From Auriscalpium vulgare (taxonomy: Eukaryota; Basidiomycota; Agaricomycetes; Russulales; Auriscalpiaceae), in contig JAHBBC010000027.1 of NCBI GenBank assembly GCA_019915015.1, positions 1 to 64,000 of the forward strand: a DNA stretch of 64,000 nucleotides, in the 5' to 3' direction. Both the position numbers and the translations under genes were made by a program. Below are positions 18,501-29,928 of the stretch, in pieces. Under the pieces are notes generated by a model that saw only the letters and a program-made list of their open reading frames with translations, did no database searches and was not told the origin of the DNA. Every line of letters starts with the position of its first letter. Within the stretch, counting starts at the first letter, position 1.

Positions 18501-18984
18501 AAGTCTGACGTCTTCGCATTCATTGCACGGGATGGCGTGCGCGTCCCCGTCGAGATTGAACAGCTATTCTATCTTGAAGTCCCTGGCTCTGGTAAACCTC
18601 CCGCTGTTTGCGCCATCGTACGCCGATTGCGTAGTGCTGACAAGGATCTGGAAGTACCGTGGGGCTTGTAGTACGTCGAAAAATCTCTCGTACAGCTCGA
18701 AACTAATATATTCACTGTAGCGCAGACATCCTTGGGATACACATTGCGCATGCGCGCCAGTTTCACAACTATGAAGTTATCGCAGCGTCGACTATCGATT
18801 GTCCCTTAGCTCTGATACCGGTTTGCGCCGAACGCACTGGCCAAGATCTATGGATCTCTGTCTCGTTTGAACACGTACGTCACTCATTTGAGTGAGCAGT
18901 GCTACTGACAATAGATCGAGATATAAACAGATCGGCACGGAACCACAAGAAGATTTGGATGGAGTCGCTGACCTAGCACTCTAA
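15556..18984 (+). CDS. CACTA-like transposase (tnp2-type), 1017 aa, 8 exons
   Basis: Predicted exons: 15556-16613, 16671-16867, 16918-17121, 17174-17356, 17406-17551, 17610-18667, 18721-18874, 18931-18984. All seven introns (49-58 nt) are GT-AG, mostly with CTGAC/CTAAC/CTAAT branch sites, and the joined frame is intact. The amino-terminal third is low-complexity with possible zinc-ligand cysteines (CDCSKC; CPRCW...CITPAC). The core follows a pattern I know from agaricomycete transposases: LHLTINLDWFG, INDLPREKRFLQVN, TNCDTPAARK, CPWCHC, ALDFMHCIY, QWPSHITRLPKN, WWLFAFERFNG, NGHNGGRIE. Candidate DDE residues are D352, D540 and E729. It would cut and rejoin the element ends. The stop overlaps the convergent gene's stop by 3 bases within CTAA. 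No lesion is seen. Confidence 0.85.
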
Positions 18985-20884
18985 TCAAACCCATCCTCGT
19001 CAACGTCTACCGGTACTTCCACCGCTACCAAAGCCCCCGCGGCACGTGGATATATGGCTGGCGTATCATTCACCCTCTGCTTCTTTGTCTCCACCACGGC
19101 TTTCGCCCGCATTGCCTCCTCAACTGCCGCATCGCGCTTACGCTTGGACCGCGTAGCTTTCTCCTTCTTGACGAATTGCATGGCATCATTGATATCCTCG
19201 GGGTCTCGAGCATCGCCCCATGCTATGCCGTTGTCGGCAACGTGACTGTTTGTGTCGCAATTGGGGTTTGCGGTAAGCCATTCCATCTTGACCATCCATC
19301 GGCGTGCGCGACCGTCGAGCGTTTTCGTGGTCGGCAGAGTTTGCTCTTTCGCCGTACCTCGCTCACGATGGACATATTGCAGAGACGGCTTTGGGTCAGG
19401 AATCTCGTCGACCGCAACAAACAGGTCATTCAGCTGCACGCAAGTCGTCGTCAACCCGAGAAATCTCTTACAAAAGGGAACACTCACAGTGTCAGAGCGA
19501 CTCGTAGGTGCGCGCGAAGTATACGAGTGCAGAACTAATTTGCCTTCACCGTCGAATGTGTCCTCGTCATCGGACATCTGCTGTGTCGTGAAAGCAGGGT
19601 CGTACTTCGGGTCTTGCATCCATCCCGCCGCACCGCCCGCCGATGCAAGCCGTTTTCGAAGGCGAACTTCTAGCTTCTGCATCCAACCTCCGGTAAGCAG
19701 ACTGGCCCTTGGATACGATGAAGGTGCTTACTCCTTTAGCTCAATTGTCTCTTTTAGCTTTGGTCAACTCGCCGCCGGGCTTGGTCGACTGCTTCCCACT
19801 GGTGCCCCGCCAAACCTTTTGGAGTGCGCTATATTTGGTGAGGAACCGAACAGTAAGATCTTCCTGTCTGACCATGTCGAGTATTGACGCGGCCCCAGTC
19901 ACATAGCTTCCGCCGTGCGCCTTCGCGAAGACAGCCATGGCCTGCAGCGCAGCAAAGTTAGCGGCGCTCTTTCCCGGCTTGTCCCAGTCCAGCCGGACTT
20001 GATGAACACTCTCAGATCCCTGTACAAGAGGCAGGCTGTCTGGACTTGTGTCCGCCGTCGCGATGGGAAAGTGTTCCTTCTCCGAAAGCTTCGGAACACC
20101 AAGGAACTTAAAGAAAGTCTCCGAAGTCACCTTCTATTAAAAGGTATGGTGAATATGAGTGTTCCGGAAGCAACAAGCAGCTAACGCACCAATACTTTGC
20201 TATGTTTAGTCGCCGTCTCACTCCAGTCCAATTCCTCCTTTTGCTCGGCCTTTACATCGTCCCCTTCTTCGGCCACCTCTCCTCCAGGCGGGCGGCTGCT
20301 CTCGTCAGAGCGTCGGGATACCTCGGTGATCCTTTCCTCAACAACCTGCCGGACCGTCTCTTCAAGTCTGCGCCCAAACTCGTGCTCGAGCGTAGCAACA
20401 CGCATACACAGCGCCGCGTTCTCTTGCTCGAGGGCGTCAATTCTGGTCCGTGCAATCGTGGACTCGCGGACTATCCAATCCTTGCTGATTTTATTTGCAG
20501 GGACCTCTTGGAACGGCGCTGGTGCAGGCCCGTGGGCCGAGAACGGCTGGGGCGGCAGGTCCTCCGCTCTCCCGCGAGTGGGTGCCGGCAGTTGAACCGA
20601 CGTCGACCGTGACGGTGCCGGAGTGTACGGAGTACGACCATTTTGGACGGATGACGAGTACAGCTACATGGCATCGCAGCATGGTGAGTGACTCGTCTCC
20701 TGCATGATTTGACACTCACGTTCGGCGTGAATTTAGCCTGCTGACTTGGAGTCGGGGTCTGCGGCCACTCGGAATTCATCGCAAACTGTGCAATCTGCAT
20801 GTCGCCCGGAGTTGGAGGGAAGCCGGCCGGAGTGGGGGCAAGCTGAGGGTCTATGAATGGTGCGGCAGGACTAGTGCGATGCAT
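18981..20884 (-). CDS. CACTA accessory gene (TnpA-like position), about 532 aa
   Basis: Start ATG at 20884-20882 in a CACCATG context, about 50 bp downstream of a TATAAAT box on the same strand. Predicted exons (minus): 20884-20720, 20663-20190, 20133-19816, 19676-19488, 19433-18981, giving an in-frame product. The 139 nt intron at 19815-19677 may hide a microexon (a CTAAAAGAGAC... segment has splice-like flanks), so that joint is uncertain. The 5' part is Pro/Gln-rich. The middle is a charged helical region (DALEQENAALCMRVATLEHEFGR) likely to be a coiled coil. The 3' part holds basic KLEVRLRKRL, RARRWMV and a nuclear-localisation-like RSKRKR. I cannot assign a domain. Its position matches the second, DNA-binding protein of plant CACTA elements, an analogy only. 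Confidence 0.65.
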
Positions 20885-21299
20885 GGTGGGACGGGGGAAA
20901 GGCTGTCGAGCGAGTATGCGGAGATGTCTGTAGATTTATACCAATGAAACTGCCTGCCGTGTTCCATTGTGGTTCATCGCGACGTGGAGGAGGGTATCCT
21001 CCACATGTATATAAACCTGGGATCCGCAAGGCGGGCAGCGTACGGGCTATCATCCACCTGGATGCCGCGCAATAAATCCAGATATATTCCCAGCATCTAG
21101 CTCACGTGACAAAATCGGCTGCAAGGCATATCTGCGTCAAATTTTGCCGTCATATTCACGTCTACTTTAGAGCCGTTTTTGGAGAATGCATTGGAATGCG
21201 ACAACACAACCTTTTCGTCCCATTCTCAGCTGATTATCATCAACTTCACCGGAGTTGACGGGAATCAGCCGCCGTCGGATTTTCGGGCAATACGCTGTG

Positions 21300-24200
21300 C
21301 TGTGTGTCTCTGTCAAGGAAAGATGCTGCAGAGCATGCTGCGCAGGCTGGCGCGCGGTGTGGGCGTCCTGGACGCCCACTGCACGCGCAATTGCTGTCTG
21401 CGGGCCCTGCGCTGTGTGTGTCCGTCCGGGACGGACACTGCCGAGCACAGGCAACACGCTGCGGAGGGTGGCGCACAGCGTGCGCGTCCTGGACGCCCAC
21501 TGCACGCGCAATTGCTGTCTGCGGGCCCTGCGCTGTCTCTGTCAAGGAAAGATGCTGCAGAGCATGCTGCGCAGGCTGGCGCGCGGTGTGGGCGTCCTGG
21601 ACGCCCACTGCACGCGCAATTGCTGTCTGCGGGCCCTGCGCTGTGTGTGTCCGTCCGGGACGGACACTGCAGAGCACAGGCAACACGCTACGGAGGCTGG
21701 CGCACGGCGTGCGCGTCCTGGACGCCCACTGCACGCGCAATTGCTGTCTGCGGGCCCTGCGCTGTGTGTCTCTGTTAAGGAAAGATGTTGCAGAGCATGC
21801 TGCGCAGGCTGGCGCGCGGTGTGGGCGTCCTGGACGCCCACTGCACGCGCAATTGCTGTCAGCGGGCCCTGCGCTGTGTGTGTCAAGGAAAGATGCTGCC
21901 GAGCATGCTGCGCAGGCTGGCGCGCGGTGTGGGCGTCCTGGACGCCCACTGCACGCGCAATTGCTGTCAGCGGGCCCTGCGCTGTGTGTGTCAAGGAAAG
22001 ATGCTGCCGAGCATGCTGCGCAGGCTGGCGCGCGGTGTGGGCGTCCTGGACGCCCACTGCACGCGCAATTGCTGTCTGCGGGCCCTGCGCTGTCTCTGTC
22101 AAGGAAAGATGCTGCAGAGCATGCTGCGCAGGCTGGCGCGCGGTGTGGGCGTCCTGGACGCCCACTGCACGCGCAATTGCTGTCTGCGGGCCCTGCGCTG
22201 TGTGTCTCTGTCAAGGAAAGATGCTGCAGAGCATGCTGCGCAGGCTGGCGCGCGGTGTGGGCGTCCTGGACGCCCACTGCACGCGCAATTGCTGTCAGCG
22301 GGCCCTGCGCTGTGTGTGTCAAGGAAAGATGCTGCAGAGCATGCTGGGCAGGCTGGCGCGCGGTGTGGGCGTCCTGGACGCCCACTGCACGCGCAATTGC
22401 TGTCTGCGGGCCCTGCGCTGTGTGTCTCTGTCAAGGAAAGATGCTGCAGAGCATGCTGCGCAGGCTGGCGCGCGGTGTGGGCGTCCTGGACGCCCACTGC
22501 ACGCGCAATTGCTGTCTGCGGGCCCTGCGCTGTCTCTGTCAAGGAAAGATGCTGCAGAGCATGCTGCGCAGGCTGGCGCGCGGTGTGGGCGTCCTGGACG
22601 CCCACTGCACACGCAATTGCTGTCTGCGGGCCCTGCGTTGTGTGTCTCTGTCAAGGAAAGATGCTGCCGAGCATGCTGCGCAGGCTGGCGCGCGGTGTGG
22701 GCGTCCTGGACGCCCACTGCACGCGCAATTGCTGTCAGCGGGCCCTGCGCTGTGTGTCTCTGTCAAGGAAAGATGCTGCCGAGCATGCTGCGCAGGCTGG
22801 CGCGCGGTGTGGGCGTCCTGGACGCCCACTGCACGCGCCTGCGCTGTGTGTGTCCGTCCGGGACGGACACTGCCGAGCGCAGGCAACACGCTGCGGAGGG
22901 TGGCGCACGGCGTGCGCGTCCTGGACGCCCACTGCACGCGCAATTGCTGTCTGCGGGCCCTGCGCTGTGTGTCTGTCAAGGAAAGATGCTGCAGAGCATG
23001 CTGCGCAGGCTGGCGCGCGGTGTGGGCGTCCTGGACGCCCACTGCACGCGCAATTGCTGTCAGCGGGCCCTGCGCTGTGTGTGTCAAGGAAAGATGCTGC
23101 CGAGCATGCTGCGCAGGCTGGCGCGCGGTGTGGGCGTCCTGGACGCCCACTGCACGCGCAATCGCTGTCTGCGGGCCCTGCGCTGTGTGTCTCTGTCAAG
23201 GAAAGATGCTGCAGAGCATGCTGTGCAGGCTGGCGCGCGGTGTGGGCGTCCTGGACGCCCACTGCACGCGCAATTGCTGTCAGCGGGCCCTGCGCTGTGT
23301 GTCTCTGTCAAGGAAAGATGCTGCAGAGCATGCTGCGCAGGCTGGCGCGCGGTGTGGGCGTCCTGGACGCCCACTGCACGCGCCTGCGCTGTGTGTGTCC
23401 GTCCGGGACGGACACTGCCGAGCACAGGCAACACGCTGCGGAGGGTGGCGCACGGCGTGCGCGTCCTGGACGCCCACTGCACGCGCAATCACTGTCTGCG
23501 GGCCCTGCGCTGTGTGTCTCTGTCAAGGAAAGATGCTGCCGAGCATGCTGCGCAGGCTGGCGCGCGGTGTGGGCGTCCTGGACGCCCACTGCACGCGCAA
23601 TTGCTGTCAGCGGGCCCTGCGCTGTGTGTGTCCGTCCGGGACGGACACTGCCGAGCACAGGCAACACGCTGCGGAGGGTGGCGCACGGCGTGCGCGTCCT
23701 GGACGCCCACTGCACGCGCAATTGCTGTCTGCGGGCCCTGCGCTGTGTGTCTGTCAAGGAAAGATGCTGCAGAGCATGCTGCGCAGGCTGGCGCGCGGTG
23801 TGGGCGTCCAGGACGCCCACTGCACGCGCAATCGCTGTCTGCGGGCCCTGCGCTGTGTGTCTCTGTCAAGGGAAGATGCTGCAGAGCATGCTGTGCAGGC
23901 TGGCGCGCGGTGTGGGCGTCCTGGACGCCCACTGCACGCGCAATTGCTGTCTGCGGGCCCTGCACTGTGTGTCTCTGTCAAGGAAAGATGCTGCCGAGCA
24001 TGCTGCGCAGGCTGGCGCGCGGTGTGGGCGTCCTGGACGCCCACTGCACGCGCAATTGCTGTCAGCGGGCCCTGCGCTGTGTGTGTCAAGGAAAGATGCT
24101 GCCGAGCATGCTGCGCAGGCTGGCGCGCGGTGTGGGCGTCCTGGACGCCCACTGCACGCGCAATTGCTGTCTGCGGGCCCTGCACTGTGTGTCTCTGTCA

Positions 24201-24510
24201 AGGAAAGATGCTGCCGAGCATGCTGCGCAGGCTGGCGCGCGGTGTGGGCGTTCTGGACGCCCACTGCACGCGCAATTGCTGTCTGCGGGCCCTGCGCTGT
24301 GTGTCTCTGTCAAGGAAGGATGCTGCAGAGCATGCTGCGCAGGCTGGCGCGCGGTGTGGGCGTCCAGGACGCCCACTGCTGTCTGTGGGCCCTGCGCTGT
24401 GTGTGCTTGTCCAGGACAGATGCTGCAGAGCATGCTGCGCAGGCTGGCGTGCGGTGTGGGCGTCCTGGACGCCCACTGCACGCGCAATTGCTGTCTGCGA
24501 GCTGTGTGCT
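21300..24510. repeat. minisatellite S3
   Basis: About 28 monomers with the same order of monomer variants as S1 over most of its length, but without the 453 bp insertion. Private substitutions TTAAGG and GTTGC at about 21776-21788 are shared with unit 4 and absent from unit 3. Confidence 0.92.
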
Positions 24511-24539
24511 GCGTGGTGAGTGGAGAGGTTTCACCAACC

Positions 24540-24781
24540 CTACTGAACCCTACCATGCCCCATAACACCGCCTGATAGAGAAAATCAACCATGACCGCCA
24601 CATTCCGGCTGTTCGTGGCGATAAAGAACTCCTCCATTGAACAACGCAAGTTATTCACACAACTCACAAGGTCCAAGTGCCCTTGGAAGATTTACAAGAC
24701 ACAGGATCGTCGCGTGGGAGGTAAACCTTAAGTGAGCCTATCGTATAATGCAGAAACGCCAGCAACTGATGTTCGCTGCAG
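24540..24781 (+). mobile_element. Coprina-like remnant: 3' end only (A')
   Basis: After CATGCCCCATAAC (24551-24563) the sequence jumps from the position equivalent to 6533 straight to that of 9861 (ACCGCCTGATAGAG). About 3.3 kb carrying ORF1 and RT is missing. What remains is the last 215 bp of the 3' noncoding region. From about 24699 scattered one-base indels appear relative to all other copies. Confidence 0.75.
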
Positions 24782-24848
24782 CCCTAAAACCATAACCCTT
24801 AAACCTAAACCTAACCCTAGACCCTCAACCCTAGACCTAACCCTAAAC
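24782..24848. repeat. interstitial degenerate telomere-like tract (A')
   Basis: Same variant order as 1651-1717. Confidence 0.85.
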
Positions 24849-25335
24849 GGTTAGGCGCTGGGCGGGTGGGTTAGGAGTGGTGATGTCATCAGCTCTCGTG
24901 GGAGCTGATTGCATAACGGTGCCTGCGCTTCTCTGGAAATTTCCGAATTTCCAATTTGCGTTCCCATCGGAATTCTGATTTCCTAATCGGATCAGAATCC
25001 GATGGAAGGTTCCTCACCGTTGGTTCGGGTCCGTTCTCACAGGGCATCGCATAATGATGCGAGAACATCGGTCCCGCGCATGTCGGATCTTGGAAAGATC
25101 GGCCTTGTCGCGCGGGAAGCGTTGGCAGTGTGGATACCGCCCCACATGCGCTCCCGCGCTGTGTGGGTCGCGTTCCCATTGGCTGACTGCAGGTCCTGAT
25201 GAGCCTATAAAGGCGAAACGGGTTCGGCGTCGACATCCCATCGACTCCCCGTTGACCTGCCCCTTCTATAGCGCTCTCAGTGGTCGCTTCGCTCCCTCCT
25301 AAACCACCTTTTCGACCACCTGCTCCTCTTGCGTC
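24849..25335 (+). promoter_or_regulatory. Coprina-like 5' region in its native context
   Basis: The only place in the window where the hammerhead module continues into ORF1. After the ribozyme comes a leader of about 75 nt with TCTATAGCGCTC and CTCCTAAACCACC (a CCTAAACC that matches the telomere C-strand), then GCGTC-ATG. CCTATAAAGG overlaps ribozyme stem II and could double as a TATA box; predicted self-cleavage after 25253 leaves a leader starting GACCTGC. Homopolymer runs are shorter than in the other copies (CTCCCTCC instead of CTCCCCCTCCC). Confidence 0.7.
25189..25260 (+). ncRNA. hammerhead ribozyme
   Basis: Identical to 2060-2131 despite the indels on both sides; predicted cleavage after 25253. 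Confidence 0.9.
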
Positions 25336-26201
25336 ATGTCTTCGTTCTCTCCCCTCTGCCAACATCGCGCATCTCCGGGTATGTCCCCCCTCATCGAGGC
25401 GGTGAGTCACGCTACCATCGCTTCGGCCGCGAACCCTACGGAGCCCGACGTACACCATGTGTCGGCTCTCGTTCGCACCATCCAGGCGGCCGACTCTGTC
25501 GATGCCGTCTGCGCCCTAGTCCCCGGATTATGCGGTGCCCTCCGTGCTCCTTTAGTGGAGATCGCCGCACACGCTACCAAGCGTTGCCGCGCGCGGGGAC
25601 ACTTTGAACAAGTGGACGGCAAACACAAGACTGCGGCACTCTCCCGCAGCACTTGCGCGGCAAGCCCCCTCACATCCAGATGACAAAAGGGTTGCGGAAA
25701 AAAGACACCGCCGCGACTCATCGCAGCGGTCTGGACGCCGGCTCACGCCAAGTACCAGCTCGAGGCCCTAGAGGCCAGCCTTCGCGCTAAGAAGGACGAG
25801 GTCGCTTTCCTCGACGACGCGCTCACCCCGGAGAAGCTCTACGCCGGCTTATGCGGTCGTGGTTGAGGTGGGCAACCGCCTTACCAGACCCGGAAGCCTG
25901 CCGAAGCTGGTCGACGGCCCCGAGGGCTCCCTCGTGGTCGACGGCTGGCTCAGCAACGAAACCGTCCGGGCGATATGTCAAGCTTTGCAGCGCGACATTG
26001 TCCTGTATGCGTACCGCATCATCTCCATCGTGGAGGAGCGGGACGCTGCTGTCAAATCCAAGGTACCGCAAGGCGGCTTTGGACTCGGATGTTGACGTGA
26101 CCATGGCCGACGCTACGGCCCGTCCACCAAGTCGATCCAAGCGATCGTGGACAAGGCAGTTGGTCGCGCAATCCAAAAGACCGGCAAGAAGCCGGCGTCC
26201 G
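25336..26201 (+). pseudogene. ORF1 of Coprina-like element, amino-terminal part (frameshifted, 3'-truncated)
   Basis: It starts ATG-TCT-TCG and supplies the roughly 95 residues missing from the other copies (SPLIEAVSHATIASAAN, VHHVSALVRTIQAADS, GHFEQVDGKHKTA). It then enters the sequence present at 6538 onward. Single-base losses (for example GCGGGC to GCGGC near 25633, and GCCGAGCTTATGCCGG to GCCGGCTTATGCGG near 25845) break the frame repeatedly. At 26201 it stops at a position equivalent to about 7116 and jumps into module R (GCCGGCGTCC | GGCGTTGACG). No obvious domain is seen; the segment is alanine-rich and helical. Confidence 0.65.
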
Positions 26202-26821
26202 GCGTTGACGAGTCCTCGTCCTCGGGGAGGGATGAGACGGCCTCCGCAGCGGGCGCCCGCACGTAGCTCCCACCGAATACAGTCGCTGCATCTGTGCCCC
26301 CCTCTTGCCCGACGCGTGGCCTTCACTGGCATTTGCAAGTGTTTGCAAGGGCGTCACAGGTGGTCCTTCCTTGCCAGACAGATCAGTGCAATGGGGTGTC
26401 AAAGACTGTAATATAGGTGTGTCTGTCTACAAAGGAAGATACATAAAACTTTCTACACTTGTCGAGGACGTTCTCTGAAGTCAGTGGCGAGGAGCTTGCG
26501 GCCCGAATCGCAGCATGAGTGCACGCTCCGGTGGATGTCCTTGACGGCAATCGCGCTTGCCTGCCTGCGGAGGCCCGTTCGGAACTTTCGCGACACCCGG
26601 TAAGTACATGAGATGGTTCGGCTCTGACGCTCGCCCGAACGGTGGAAATCACTCCACGTACGCGAGGTGGGCGGGGCCAACATAGTCCATTGGAAACGCT
26701 GCCGCGCGAGCTTTCACCGGGAGGGTGAAGACGACGCGCACCTGCGCAGCTTGATACCCTACAGCGGCAGCGTTAGCATCTCAGCTGCTCCTGTCAGGGA
26801 CCGCGGCGTACCTATCGCAGT
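26202..26821. repeat. module R, right part only
   Basis: Matches 2808-3429 with several one-base indels. It keeps an empty GTAC site at 26658-26661, so this copy never received the TIR element. No gene. Confidence 0.65.
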
Positions 26822-29800
26822 GTGAGCGTCCTGGACGCCCACTGCACGCGCAATTGCTGTCAGCGGGCCCTGCGCTGTGTTGTCCGTCCGGGACGGACAC
26901 TGCCGAGCACAGGCAACACGCTGCGGAGGGTGGCGCACGGCGTGGGCGTCCTGGACGCCCACTGCACGCGCAATTGCTGTCTGCGGGCCCTGCGCTGTCT
27001 CTGTCAAGGAAAGATGCTGCAGAGCATGCTGCGCAGGCTGGCGCGCGGTGTGGGCGTCCTGGACGCCCACTGCACGCGCAATTGCTGTCTGCGGGCCCTG
27101 CGCTGTGTGTCTCTGTCAAGGAAAGATGCTGCAGAGCATGCTGCGCAGGCTGGCGCGCGGTGTGGGCGTCCTGGACGCCCACTGCACGCGCAATTGCTGT
27201 CAGCGGGCCCTGCGCTGTGTGTGTCAAGGAAAGATGCTGCAGAGCATGCTGGGCAGGCTGGCGCGCGGTGTGGGCGTCCTGGACGCCCACTGCACGCGCA
27301 ATTGCTGTCTGCGGGCCCTGCGCTGTGTGTCTCTGTCAAGGAAAGATGCTGCAGAGCATGCTGCGCAGGCTGGCGCGCGGTGTGGGCGTCCTGGACGCCC
27401 ACTGCACGCGCAATTGCTGTCTGCGGGCCCTGCGCTGTCTCTGTCAAGGAAAGATGCTGCAGAGCATGCTGCGCAGGCTGGCGCGCGGTGTGGGCGTCCT
27501 GGACGCCCACTGCACACGCAATTGCTGTCTGCGGGCCCTGCGTTGTGTGTCTCTGTCAAGGAAAGATGCTGCCGAGCATGCTGCGCAGGCTGGCGCGCGG
27601 TGTGGGCGTCCTGGACGCCCACTGCACGCGCAATTGCTGTCAGCGGGCCCTGCGCTGTGTGTCTCTGTCAAGGAAAGATGCTGCCGAGCATGCTGCGCAG
27701 GCTGGCGCGCGGTGTGGGCGTCCTGGACGCCCACTGCACGCGCCTGCGCTGTGTGTGTCCGTCCGGGACGGACACTGCCGAGCGCAGGCAACACGCTGCG
27801 GAGGGTGGCGCACGGCGTGCGCGTCCTGGACGCCCACTGCACGCGCAATTGCTGTCTGCGGGCCCTGCGCTGTGTGTCTGTCAAGGAAAGATGCTGCAGA
27901 GCATGCTGCGCAGGCTGGCGCGCGGTGTGGGCGTCCTGGACGCCCACTGCACGCGCAATTGCTGTCAGCGGGCCCTGCGCTGTGTGTGTCAAGGAAAGAT
28001 GCTGCCGAGCATGCTGCGCAGGCTGGCGCGCGGTGTGGGCGTCCTGGACGCCCACTGCACGCGCAATCGCTGTCTGCGGGCCCTGCGCTGTGTGTCTCTG
28101 TCAAGGAAAGATGCTGCAGAGCATGCTGTGCAGGCTGGCGCGCGGTGTGGGCGTCCTGGACGCCCACTGCACGCGCAATTGCTGTCAGCGGGCCCTGCGC
28201 TGTGTGTCTCTGTCAAGGAAAGATGCTGCAGAGCATGCTGCGCAGGCTGGCGCGCGGTGTGGGCGTCCTGGACGCCCACTGCACGCGCCTGCGCTGTGTG
28301 TGTCCGTCCGGGACGGACACTGCCGAGCACAGGCAACACGCTGCGGAGGGTGGCGCACGGCGTGCGCGTCCTGGACGCCCACTGCACGCGCAATCACTGT
28401 CTGCGGGCCCTGCGCTGTGTGTCTCTGTCAAGGAAAGATGCTGCCGAGCATGCTGCGCAGGCTGGCGCGCGGTGTGGGCGTCCTGGACGCCCACTGCACG
28501 CGCAATTGCTGTCAGCGGGCCCTGCGCTGTGTGTGTCCGTCCGGGACGGACACTGCCGAGCACAGGCAACACGCTGCGGAGGGTGGCGCACGGCGTGCGC
28601 GTCCTGGACGCCCACTGCACGCGCAATTGCTGTCTGCGGGCCCTGCGCTGTGTGTCTGTCAAGGAAAGATGCTGCAGAGCATGCTGCGCAGGCTGGCGCG
28701 CGGTGTGGGCGTCCAGGACGCCCACTGCACGCGCAATCGCTGTTACGATTCCTATGAATCGTTGCTTATGTCATCTACATCCAGCTTTTTTTCGACCCAT
28801 GCAACGACAGTCTGTGTCGCCTTTTTTGGAAATTCACTCCCACGCTTTGTCCACTCGCGCTTTCAGCTCCCTCACCAGCCTCACGTCTACTCGGGATGAT
28901 ACACTCACTGTACACATATTGTTGCCTATAAAGCATTCCACACACACAGTAATATTACTAGGATTGAGCGTATAGAACAGCACGATTGCTAGCAAGAGAT
29001 GATGACGTCATTCCGGCTATTAAATTGCATTTAAAACCCGAAATGATGTCATTGCTCTTGAGCTCAAACCGCAGGGCAAAGATGTCAAATAAAGTAGTCT
29101 CTGTTACATATTCTTCCAATTTGAGAAGATTATTGAACCCCGTATTGCACCTGGAATCGTACTGCCGCGCTATGCATCGGCCCACTCCCAGCAAGTCTGC
29201 GGGCCCTGCGCTGTGTGTCTCTGTCAAGGGAAGATGCTGCAGAGCATGCTGTGCAGGCTGGCGCGCGGTGTGGGCGTCCTGGACGCCCACTGCACGCGCA
29301 ATTGCTGTCTGCGGGCCCTGCACTGTGTGTCTCTGTCAAGGAAAGATGCTGCCGAGCATGCTGCGCAGGCTGGCGCGCGGTGTGGGCGTCCTGGACGCCC
29401 ACTGCACGCGCAATTGCTGTCAGCGGGCCCTGCGCTGTGTGTGTCAAGGAAAGATGCTGCCGAGCATGCTGCGCAGGCTGGCGCGCGGTGTGGGCGTCCT
29501 GGACGCCCACTGCACGCGCAATTGCTGTCTGCGGGCCCTGCACTGTGTGTCTCTGTCAAGGAAAGATGCTGCCGAGCATGCTGCGCAGGCTGGCGCGCGG
29601 TGTGGGCGTTCTGGACGCCCACTGCACGCGCAATTGCTGTCTGCGGGCCCTGCGCTGTGTGTCTCTGTCAAGGAAGGATGCTGCAGAGCATGCTGCGCAG
29701 GCTGGCGCGCGGTGTGGGCGTCCAGGACGCCCACTGCTGTCTGTGGGCCCTGCGCTGTGTGTGCTTGTCCAGGACAGATGCTGCAGAGCATGCTGCGCAG

Positions 29801-29871
29801 GCTGGCGTGCGGTGTGGGCGTCCTGGACGCCCACTGCACGCGCAATTGCTGTCTGCGAGCTGTGTGCTGCG
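26822..29871. repeat. minisatellite S4 with 453 bp insertion
   Basis: Corresponds monomer by monomer to S1, including the insertion at the same base. One base is lost near 26880 (GTGTTGTCC instead of GTGTGTGTCC is a 1-2 base change); after that it is nearly identical to S1. Confidence 0.92.
28744..29196. mobile_element. 453 bp insertion, second copy
   Basis: Same sequence and same flanks as 5353-5805, so it was copied along with the array and not inserted independently. Confidence 0.6.
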
Positions 29872-29928
29872 TGGTGAGTGGAGAGGTTTCACCAACCCTA
29901 CTGAACCCTACCATGCCCCATAACCCAC

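Larger units (their letters stand above)
15236..21299. mobile_element. complete CACTA-like (tnp2) DNA transposon, 6,064 bp
   Basis: The terminal inverted repeat CACAGCGTATTGCCCGAAAA (15236-15255) is matched by its exact complement at 21280-21299. The 3 bp target duplication CTG (15233-15235, 21300-21302) restores an uninterrupted satellite monomer when one copy is removed. TIRs starting CAC and a 3 bp duplication are the hallmarks of the CACTA/CMC group. Two convergent genes fill the element: a transposase on + and an accessory gene on -. The regions 15256-15555 and 20885-21279 hold no gene. The right one has a GTGGAGGA/TCCTCCAC hairpin (20984-21004) and TATA-like boxes (about 20936, 21009). 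Confidence 0.93.

Noticed and set aside
21297..24510. CRISPR-like array
   Set aside because: Repeats are 108-121 bp with no short direct repeats separated by unique spacers, and the sequence is eukaryotic.
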